This document shows positions 1 to 5,850 of a stretch of 7,382 nt of DNA, one piece after another (positions within the stretch are counted from its first letter, which is position 1; every line of letters begins with the position of its first letter). The position numbers were made by a program, and so were the translations under genes. The stretch comes from CAYQDF01 sp964416175. GTDB taxonomy: Bacteria > Chloroflexota > Anaerolineae > Anaerolineales > UBA4823. The stretch is taken from assembly GCA_964416175.1 (NCBI GenBank), contig CAYQDF010000148.1, forward strand, positions 1 to 7,382, in the 5' to 3' direction. The notes under the pieces are model-generated. The model saw nothing but the letters and a program-made list of their open reading frames with translations, was not told where the DNA came from and did not search any database.

Positions 1-1
1 T

Positions 2-1414
2 GCCCGGCTCGTATTTAGCAGGGCGTCCAAAGTCACTGCCTGCAGTCGAGATTTGAAGCAGACAGCGGAACAGCTTGGCGCGGGGTCGAAAGTGCTGCTG
101 CTCCCCTGGGGAGCAGACCCGGCTCTGTTCACCCCAGACCTGCGTGGACGATCCACCGCTGAAGACTATGGATTGATTTCTGGTTCCCCGGCCATTCTGG
201 CCGTGGGCAGGCTTGTCCCGAAGAAAGGTTTCAGTGTATTGATCACCGCTTTCGCCGAAGTCGCTGCGAAGCATCCAGATGCGCGCCTTTGGATAGTTGG
301 CGATGGTCCCCTGCGTGAGACTCTTGCCGGACAATGCCGGGACCTGGGGCTCAACGGACAGGTCGCATTCGCTGGAAACATCGCCTGGAACCGGGTGCCT
401 GAATTGATGGCGTCTGCCGATATCTTCGTCCTCCCTTCGATTCGAGACGAATTCGGAAATGTGGACGGGCTGCCGACAGTGCTCCTGGAAGCTATGAGTT
501 CCGGGCTCCCGACAGTTGCAAGCTGCATCGGCGGCGTCGACCTGGTGATTGTTGATAATGTCAACGGTCTGCTCGTCCCGCCGGGGGAGCCCCAGGCTCT
601 TGCGGACGCTCTGTCCGGTCTCCTCCGCGATCCCGCCAAACGGACTCGCCTGGGGAGGGAGGCCCGGCGGTCCGTGGAAGACAAATACAACTGGGCAACG
701 GTTGCCGAGCGGCTGGTGAAACTTTTCCAGGGAAACCCCCGGCAGAGGAACTCTCCTCTCCGACTGGGGACAATCTACCGGGAGGAGCTGCTGAAGGATT
801 CTAACTTGCAACTGGAAGGCAGCCTGGTGCTCGATGTCGGTTGTCACGACGGCTATTGGCTGGGCGCTCAGGATATTCCAGCCAAGATTGGCGTCGACCT
901 TCACCCTGTCCCCGGCGCGCCGGGAGTCGCGTTTGTCCAGGCAGACGGCACGCGTCTGCCCTTCAGGCAGGGGACCTTCGACTCAGTGTCCGCGTTGGAT
1001 GTCATCGAGCATGTCGCAGAGGATCGCGCCCTGGTGAGCGAGCTCTGCCGCGTCCTCAAGCCTGGCGGGATGATCCTTATCACCACTCCCAGCGCAGCCA
1101 TCAGGATGTTCCCGGCATTCCTCACCGGCTGGATCAGCAGAAAGTGGGGGCACGATCTCCGGATTGGCTATACGAAAGAGTCTCTCTCTGGTCTTTTCGA
1201 TAACGAGGATCTCGAAGTCCGTATCTCCCCCTCGAACGCCCTATCCTACCGCCGCTGGTACCTGCCCGTCCGGTTTATCGCCTCCTTCGCTCCCCACCAG
1301 GCTGCCCGGATCACCCGCTGGCTGGCGAGGAAAGATGCCGCGAACCCAGCTGGTGAACAGGGTTTCCTCCTGCTCGTCGGGACGAAACTCCCCTCCAGAG
1401 CGACCAGGGAATGA
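2..1414 (+). CDS. GT4-family glycosyltransferase fused to a C-terminal SAM methyltransferase (5' end outside window)
   Basis: The frame is open from the window edge, so the gene starts upstream. A TTG at 53 is an internal Leu codon, because the residues before it (nt 2-52) already read like GT4 sequence leading into the interdomain linker. Counted from nt 2, residues ~25-245 form the C-terminal nucleotide-sugar-binding half of a GT-B fold: LLLPWGADPALF, VGRLVPKKGF and DGLPTVLLEAMSSGLP (D155-x7-E163, Asp in place of the usual first Glu). The N-terminal acceptor half, perhaps 150-180 residues, is missing. A linker leads to a class I SAM methyltransferase domain at ~270-470: VLDVGCHDG (motif I), IGVDLHP, LPFRQGTFDSVSALDVIEH, and LKPGGMILITTPS. 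It probably transfers a sugar to a growing cytoplasmic glycan and methylates that product. The stop overlaps the next start as ATGA. Donor, acceptor and methylation site cannot be read from sequence. Confidence 0.9.
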   Translation, partial: ARLVFSRASKVTACSRDLKQTAEQLGAGSKVLLLPWGADPALFTPDLRGRSTAEDYGLISGSPAILAVGRLVPKKGFSVLITAFAEVAAKHPDARLWIVGDGPLRETLAGQCRDLGLNGQVAFAGNIAWNRVPELMASADIFVLPSIRDEFGNVDGLPTVLLEAMSSGLPTVASCIGGVDLVIVDNVNGLLVPPGEPQALADALSGLLRDPAKRTRLGREARRSVEDKYNWATVAERLVKLFQGNPRQRNSPLRLGTIYREELLKDSNLQLEGSLVLDVGCHDGYWLGAQDIPAKIGVDLHPVPGAPGVAFVQADGTRLPFRQGTFDSVSALDVIEHVAEDRALVSELCRVLKPGGMILITTPSAAIRMFPAFLTGWISRKWGHDLRIGYTKESLSGLFDNEDLEVRISPSNALSYRRWYLPVRFIASFAPHQAARITRWLARKDAANPAGEQGFLLLVGTKLPSRATRE

Positions 1415-2154
1415 TGGATGCAGGCATGATACACGATTCCCGCTACGCTCCCAGGGAAGAGAAAGCTGCAAAAATCCTGGCGCTGCTGAAGAAACACTGT
1501 AGTGGAGACTTGTCCAAGCTGGATTGCTTAGACGTTGGATGTGGAGACGGCGGGATAACCGCTCGACTTGCTCCGTATTTTCACCAGGTGATCGGGATCG
1601 ATGTCGAACCAAACCGCGTTCGCAGCGCAGAATCATGCAGCCACCAGAAAAACCTGGCGTTCTCGGTCGCAAGCGCGCATCATATCCCATTCAAAGATTC
1701 TTCATTTGACATAGTGGTCTGCGCTCAGGTGTACGAACATGTCCAGGACCAGCAGGCGCTGGCCAGTGAGATCTGGCGGGTCATCCGGCCCGGGGGGATT
1801 TGCTTTTTCAGCGGACCAAACCGGTTGAAATTGATGGAGGAACATTATTGGCTGCCCTTTCTGTCCTGGTTGCCGCGCCCGCTGGCGAACCGTTACCTTT
1901 GGGTTTTCCGCCAGGTCAGGGAATACGACGCATTCCCTCGTTTCTATTGGGAACTGCGAAAACTTTGGAGCAATTTCGAGATCAAGAATGCCATGCTCGA
2001 TCTCCTTCGTAACCCCGACCGTTACGCTGTCCATCTCAGCAGCCGCTACCGGATGGTGATCCGGATTCTACCGGATTGGCTGTTGAATCTGCTTACTCCA
2101 TTCTATCCAAATTACAACTGGATCCTGACAAAGCCCAATGACGAAACGATTTGA
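1411..2154 (+). CDS. Class I SAM-dependent methyltransferase (Methyltransf_11-like)
   Basis: A protein of 247 residues with a complete Rossmann-type SAM-binding core: motif I CLDVGCGDGGIT (residues 39-50), acidic strand-2 end IGIDVEP (61-67), FDIVVCAQVYEHVQD (99-113) and VIRPGGICFFSGPN (124-137). The C-terminal ~110 residues are rich in Trp, Tyr, Phe and Arg and may form the substrate lid. It starts within the stop of the preceding gene (ATGA at 1411-1414). ATG codons at 1411, 1414 and 1426 are all in frame. AGGGA at 1406-1410 is too close for 1411 and better placed for 1414, so the exact start is uncertain by up to five residues. The likely role is O-methylation of a sugar in the glycan made by the neighbouring glycosyltransferases; the substrate is inferred from context only. 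Confidence 0.88.
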   Translation: MMDAGMIHDSRYAPREEKAAKILALLKKHCSGDLSKLDCLDVGCGDGGITARLAPYFHQVIGIDVEPNRVRSAESCSHQKNLAFSVASAHHIPFKDSSFDIVVCAQVYEHVQDQQALASEIWRVIRPGGICFFSGPNRLKLMEEHYWLPFLSWLPRPLANRYLWVFRQVREYDAFPRFYWELRKLWSNFEIKNAMLDLLRNPDRYAVHLSSRYRMVIRILPDWLLNLLTPFYPNYNWILTKPNDETI

Positions 2155-2899
2155 TCCCAAAGAATATTGGGAAAAACGGATCAGGACCCACCCCGATCTT
2201 CAGGCTACCGGCCACCACAAGTTCGGTCTGGACTACAATCAATGGATGTACCAGACACAGCTGGACTGCCTGAACGAATTGATCGAGAAGTGGGGAATCC
2301 AGGTTACTGGGAAGCGCGTGTTGGATGTTGGCACCGGGACCGGATTTTTCCTGAATTATTACCGGGAGCTGGGCGCTGGAGCAGTTACCGGGATCGATAT
2401 CACCCAGGCGAGCATCGAGTATCTGAGAGCGAAATTCCCCGATGCACAGCTGCTGGTAGCAGACATCTCCGCCGAATCTGTCTCTATCGATGAGAAATTC
2501 GATGTGATCTCCGCGATGGGGGTGCTGTACCACATCGTGGAGGAGGTCCGCTTCGAGCGCGCCTTGCAAAACATTGCCAGTTTGCTCAAACCAGGGGGGC
2601 ATCTCTTCCTGACAGATTCCCTGGACCGGTCCCGCGTTCCGGCGGCGCGGCACGCCCGGCTCAGGCCGCTGGAAGCTTTCCGGCCCGTGCTGGAATCATC
2701 GAATCTTCACGTTCTCGAAATTCTCCCCCTATATTATTATTCCAACCGGTCTTATATCCCGTTCATCGGTCCCTGGGTGCTGACCAGGTTAAAACTGGGG
2801 AAATTACTCTACCAGCTGGACAAACGGCAGCGAAGGCGAGGTCGTTCCAACGGCAGCGGCCTGAAAATCCTGCTCGCCCGGAAGGAATCCTGGTTGTGA
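2138..2899 (+). CDS. Class I SAM-dependent methyltransferase
   Basis: A protein of 253 residues. It opens with FDPKEYWEKR (residues 5-14), a common N-terminal signature of small-molecule and sugar methyltransferases. The SAM-binding core follows: VLDVGTGTGFF (61-71), VTGIDITQ (83-90), FDVISAMGVLYHI (121-133) and LLKPGGHLFLTDS (149-161). The C-terminal third carries an aromatic patch (PLYYYSNRSYIPF) and a very basic stretch QLDKRQRRRGR (227-237) that could contact an anionic partner or the membrane surface. The start lies 17 bases inside the preceding gene with no convincing Shine-Dalgarno sequence, so translation is probably coupled. It is not a recent copy of the other methyltransferases here: motif I and the flanks differ clearly. 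The substrate is unknown; a glycan hydroxyl is inferred from the locus. Confidence 0.88.
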   Translation: MTKRFDPKEYWEKRIRTHPDLQATGHHKFGLDYNQWMYQTQLDCLNELIEKWGIQVTGKRVLDVGTGTGFFLNYYRELGAGAVTGIDITQASIEYLRAKFPDAQLLVADISAESVSIDEKFDVISAMGVLYHIVEEVRFERALQNIASLLKPGGHLFLTDSLDRSRVPAARHARLRPLEAFRPVLESSNLHVLEILPLYYYSNRSYIPFIGPWVLTRLKLGKLLYQLDKRQRRRGRSNGSGLKILLARKESWL

Positions 2900-4011
2900 T
2901 CAGGATTGGGATCGACGCTCTGGGGATCCACTATTACGGCGGAGGGAGGACAGCCACTCTCAATCTGCTGGAAGGGATGTTCGCTATCGACCGCACGAAC
3001 GAGTATCATGTGTTCTTGAGTCAGCCCGAGCCTTCGCTGGATACAGGCGCGGGCAATGTGTTCCAGCACATCGCGCCTGTGAAGGACAGGTTTCTGGTGC
3101 GAATCTGGGCCCAGGCGGTCATCCCTGCAGCGTCGCGGGGCTATGACCTTGTGCATTTCAGCAAAAACCTGGGGGTGTTCGGAGTCCGCGCTCCGACCAT
3201 CATCACCATCTACGACCTGACCACACTGGTTCATCCGGAGATCTTCCCTGCAGTGGACGTCTGGTACTGGAAAACGCTCCAGCGCCGGACCCTCGCCAGG
3301 GCGGTGAAGGTCGTGGCGATCTCGCATAATACGGCACAGGACATCCTCCAGCAGTACGGCTTACCCGAAGAAAAGGTCGAAGTCATCTATCCTGCGATCA
3401 GCGACAGGTTCAAGCCCGCGGCAAGCGGATCAATTGAGATAATTCGGGAAAAGTACAACCTGCCAGAAGAATACATCATCCATGTCGGACGGATCGACGA
3501 AAAGAAGAACCTGACCTTGCTTGTCGAGGCTTTCCACGACCTGCTCCAGGTGATCCGCCGCCCTGTGACGCTCGTGCTTGTCGGTGGAGTCTACCCAAAA
3601 TTAAAGGATACGCGCTTGGTCCCGAAGATCCATGAACTTGGGATTCAGCACGAGATAATTTTCACCGGGCAGGTCCCGGACAGCGACCTGCCAGCGTTAT
3701 ATAGCGGGGCGCTGGCGACCGTTTTTCCGTCGATCCACGAGGGGTTCGGCCTTGCGCCGCTGGAAGCCATGGCCTGCGGCTCTCCAGTCATCGGCAGCCG
3801 GGCCGGGGCATTTCAAGAAGCTGCCGGAGAAGCCGCATACATCCTCGACGAGATGGCGCGTGATTCCCTGTGCAGCGCCCTGCAGACTGTAATCCAGAAC
3901 CCTCAGCTTCGCCAGGAACTTCGCCAGAAAGGGCTGGCTCGGTCCGCTGAATTCCGCAAACAGAAAGCTGCCGCTCAGACTCTTGCCTTGTACCGGAAAG
4001 TCGTCGAATGA
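2896..4011 (+). CDS. GT4-family glycosyltransferase
   Basis: A full-length GT-B enzyme of 371 residues, normal for the family. The N-terminal half begins IRIGIDALGIHYYGGGRTA with the glycine-rich acceptor-side loop (GGGR, 15-18), then YDLVHFSKN (83-91) and VVAISHNTAQDI (139-150). The C-terminal half has IIHVGRIDEKKNL (194-206), whose Arg199 and Lys204 match the donor diphosphate-contacting Arg/Lys, and the EX7E motif E282-GFGLAPL-E290. This retaining-type architecture transfers a sugar from a nucleotide-activated donor (GDP- or UDP-sugar, not distinguishable here) to a glycan at the cytoplasmic face of the membrane. The start is GTG, overlapping the previous stop as GTGA, with AAGGA at 2882-2886 nine bases upstream. 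Its own stop overlaps the next start as ATGA. Confidence 0.92.
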   Translation: MIRIGIDALGIHYYGGGRTATLNLLEGMFAIDRTNEYHVFLSQPEPSLDTGAGNVFQHIAPVKDRFLVRIWAQAVIPAASRGYDLVHFSKNLGVFGVRAPTIITIYDLTTLVHPEIFPAVDVWYWKTLQRRTLARAVKVVAISHNTAQDILQQYGLPEEKVEVIYPAISDRFKPAASGSIEIIREKYNLPEEYIIHVGRIDEKKNLTLLVEAFHDLLQVIRRPVTLVLVGGVYPKLKDTRLVPKIHELGIQHEIIFTGQVPDSDLPALYSGALATVFPSIHEGFGLAPLEAMACGSPVIGSRAGAFQEAAGEAAYILDEMARDSLCSALQTVIQNPQLRQELRQKGLARSAEFRKQKAAAQTLALYRKVVE

Positions 4012-4745
4012 ATATCGGGCATATTCCCCTCGAAGACAAGCAGGTTACAGCGGAAGACCTGTCCCGTGCGTACGACGCTATCTTCTCACGGCCGGGTCGC
4101 ATGGGCGATTCTGATGCCCTTTACCGATGGGTGTTGGACCGCCTGGCTGCTTCCGCCGGGAAAACCCTGCTCGACATCGGCTGCGGCTAAGGGCGGTTGG
4201 TCCGGCTGGCCGGCGAGCGTGGTCTGGTCTCCTTCGGGATCGACCTGTCGTTCTTGGGGGTTTCAACAGCCCGGAATACTGTTGGTCGGGATGTTATCAC
4301 TCTGGGCGACGGTGAACGCCTCCCATTCCCTGACCGCACCTTCGATTTTTTAACGAATATCGGAAGCCTGGAACATTTCCCAAACCCAGCGGAAGGGCTG
4401 CGGGAGATGCTCCGGGTGCTGAAAGATTCCGGGGCAGCAGCCCTGCTCCTGCCCAACAGCTACTACCTGGCAGATATCCTATGGCGCGTGTGGCGAACAG
4501 GTTACGGACCGAGCCACAAACAGGTCCTCGAACGGTTTGCCACTTACCGGGAATGGTACGATTTCATCGAGGCAAACGGATTCAAGGTGATCCAGGCATT
4601 TAAATACAACTTTCGCTTCCCCCGGTCGAAAGCGGATTTCGATTGGTACTTGAGAAATCCTGGGAAGATCTTATATCTTGCTTTGGCTCCGTTTGTGCCC
4701 TTCAACCTTTCGAACCACTTCCTTTATCTATGTGGGCGGCGCTGA
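4008..4745 (+). pseudogene. SAM methyltransferase interrupted by an in-frame TAA in motif I
   Basis: From ATG 4008 (ATGA overlap with the glycosyltransferase; weak GGAAAG at 3995-4000) the frame runs 60 codons to TLLDIGCG and then hits TAA at 4188-4190. The same frame continues at once with GRLVRLAGERG and stays open to TGA at 4743-4745. If the stop were a sense codon the product would be 245 residues with a normal methyltransferase layout: DIGCG-x-GRL, FGIDLS, LPFPDRTFDFLTNIGSLEHF, VLKDSGAAALLLPN, and an aromatic C-terminal part. The interrupted position is the variable residue of the GxG loop; TAA is one base from GAA or CAA, giving the common DIGCGEG or DIGCGQG. There is no frameshift. A TTG at 4197 could restart translation, but that product lacks motif I and should not bind SAM. 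Readings: a recent nonsense mutation, a sequence or assembly error, or (least likely) readthrough. Confidence 0.82.
4188..4190 (+). other. Premature in-frame TAA codon
   Basis: The codon falls between the two glycines of the SAM-binding loop (DIGCG, stop, GRL) and is codon 61 of the reading frame that starts at 4008. Both flanking halves are in the same frame and both look like intact methyltransferase sequence, so a single base substitution explains it fully. Confidence 0.9.
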
Positions 4746-4755
4746 GAGAATCGGC

Positions 4756-5757
4756 ATGCCACCAGCCACTTCAGGTTCGTCATCCTACCTCGGTATGCTG
4801 AAGCGAGGCTACGATACGCTGCATTCCATCTCGCAGAAGCGATGGTTCCGCCTGGGAATCCAGGTCCTGGTTGTCTCCCTCTCGTTCCTGTATCTTTGGA
4901 GCAATTTCCGAGGCGCGCGCGATCTGTTCGCAAAAGTGGAGATCAACCCCGGACTGCTGGCTCTCGCCTGGCTTCTGACGGTCGTTGCGGTATTCCTGGG
5001 GGCGTTGGGCTGGAGATACACCTTGCTCGCGCTGAACCTGGAAGCGTCCTGGAAAAGGACCATTCGCATCCACCTGGCGTCAAACCTGGCGAAATACGTC
5101 CCCGGATTTGCCTGGCAGCTGGTCGGAAAAGCTTACCTGGCCCGGCAGGCCGGTTACCCGGCGCTCGAAGTCGGGCTGGCGATGACCGTCGAGCTGGTCC
5201 AGCTGGTTGCGCTTGGGGTAATCCTCGCCATAATCTGCCTGCCAGCTGCCCTCCTTGGCTCCTGGGAGGCCGGTGGAACCCTGATAGCTCATCTGGGAGC
5301 GTGGAAAGCGGTCACAGCTGCGGGGATTACGGTGATCACCCTGTATCTCATTAAAAGGTTTTTCGATTCTCCCCGGCTCCGCAATCGGATCCAGCTCAGG
5401 GTCCCCCACCTCCTCGCCTCGGGAGGAATTGTCCTGGCAGGCTGGATCGCGTTTGGGATCGCGTTCTGGTTGATGGGGACGGCCGTGTCTCCAATATCCT
5501 GGAAAGAAATACCTTCTTTCATTTTCGTCCTGACTGCGTCGGTGCTGATTGGGCTGGCGATCGTGTTCGTCCCGGGCAGTTTCGGGGTCCGGGAAGGGCT
5601 GATGGTCTTTTTCCTGACCGGTATCGGGATGCAGTCGGCGTTCGCCGTGGTCGCCGCCGTACTTTCACGGATCCTCGTGATCCTGGGCGAGTTGGCAGGG
5701 TATTTCGCCTTCCAGGGCATCACAAGCGTTCGATCGCCTGACGAGAATGCAAAGTGA
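4756..5757 (+). CDS. Polytopic membrane protein, LPG-synthase-TM / flippase-like family (UPF0104, AglD-like)
   Basis: A protein of 333 residues with about eight predicted membrane segments (roughly 33-50, 66-90, 140-168, 184-200, 219-241, 254-272, 282-302 and 304-320). Two family hallmarks are visible: NLAKYVPGFAWQLVGKAYLAR (split as NLAKYVPG 110-117 and KAYLAR 125-130) and the late VPGSFGVREG (272-281), which matches the conserved PGxxGxREG signature. The family contains the membrane half of lysyl-phosphatidylglycerol synthase and many stand-alone proteins in glycan clusters, thought to move or modify lipid-linked sugars. It lacks the soluble aminoacyltransferase domain, so it is not a full MprF. 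The start ATG lies ten bases after the preceding stop, with GAGAGA at 4744-4749. An in-frame ATG at 4795 is possible but lacks a ribosome site. Transport of the cluster's product is an inference. Confidence 0.85.
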   Translation: MPPATSGSSSYLGMLKRGYDTLHSISQKRWFRLGIQVLVVSLSFLYLWSNFRGARDLFAKVEINPGLLALAWLLTVVAVFLGALGWRYTLLALNLEASWKRTIRIHLASNLAKYVPGFAWQLVGKAYLARQAGYPALEVGLAMTVELVQLVALGVILAIICLPAALLGSWEAGGTLIAHLGAWKAVTAAGITVITLYLIKRFFDSPRLRNRIQLRVPHLLASGGIVLAGWIAFGIAFWLMGTAVSPISWKEIPSFIFVLTASVLIGLAIVFVPGSFGVREGLMVFFLTGIGMQSAFAVVAAVLSRILVILGELAGYFAFQGITSVRSPDENAK

Positions 5758-5784
5758 ATCAGGGAGAATTACCCAAAAGTAGTA

Positions 5785-5813
5785 TTGTGATCGGCAGGCT
5801 GAACCGTTAAACT
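5785..5813 (+). promoter_or_regulatory. Candidate sigma70-type promoter
   Basis: TTGTGA at 5785-5790 (4 of 6 to the -35 consensus) and TAAACT at 5808-5813 (4 of 6 to the -10 consensus) are separated by 17 bases. Transcription would start near 5820, giving a leader of about 30 bases. The match is moderate and could be chance; position and spacing are its main support. Confidence 0.35.
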
Positions 5814-5818
5814 TGCAC

Positions 5819-5837
5819 ACAAGGACCAATTCCTTGT
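5819..5837 (+). repeat. Perfect 7-bp inverted repeat in the leader
   Basis: ACAAGGA (5819-5825), spacer CCAAT, TCCTTGT (5831-5837). It lies just downstream of the candidate -10 and ends two bases before AGGAGG. It could be a hairpin near the 5' end of the mRNA, which can slow decay, or an operator for a dimeric regulator. The sequence does not decide between these. Confidence 0.5.
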
Positions 5838-5839
5838 TT

Positions 5840-5845
5840 AGGAGG
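5840..5845 (+). promoter_or_regulatory. Strong ribosome binding site AGGAGG
   Basis: A six-base match to the anti-Shine-Dalgarno sequence, five bases before ATG 5851. It is much stronger than the sites of the upstream genes and fixes the start of the secreted protein. Confidence 0.85.
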
Positions 5846-5850
5846 ATTCT

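Larger units (their letters stand above)
5758..5850 (+). promoter_or_regulatory. Intergenic leader before the secreted protein gene
   Basis: This 93-base gap is the only sizeable one in the window. It holds a candidate promoter, an inverted repeat and a strong ribosome binding site, annotated separately. I see no hairpin with a T-tract that would terminate the upstream operon, so some read-through into the next gene is possible. Confidence 0.6.

Noticed and set aside
53..1414. Start of the first gene at TTG 53
   Set aside because: The frame is open to the window edge and the residues before it fit GT4 sequence; the real start is upstream.
4008..4190. A genuine 60-residue small protein
   Set aside because: It ends exactly at DIGCG, half of a methyltransferase motif, and the frame continues with the other half. 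A truncated fragment is the simpler reading.
4197..4745. Restarted methyltransferase from TTG 4197 as an independent gene
   Set aside because: It begins in the middle of the SAM-binding region, lacks motif I and has no good ribosome site; it is the tail of the interrupted gene.
4678..4755. Earlier start for the membrane protein inside the methyltransferase
   Set aside because: It would overlap the upstream gene by 68 bases with no ribosome site; ATG 4756 has GAGAGA at a suitable distance.
5761..5773. GGGAGAATTACCC as a terminator or operator for the upstream operon
   Set aside because: Only three outer G-C pairs match well, the centre is imperfect and no T-tract follows.
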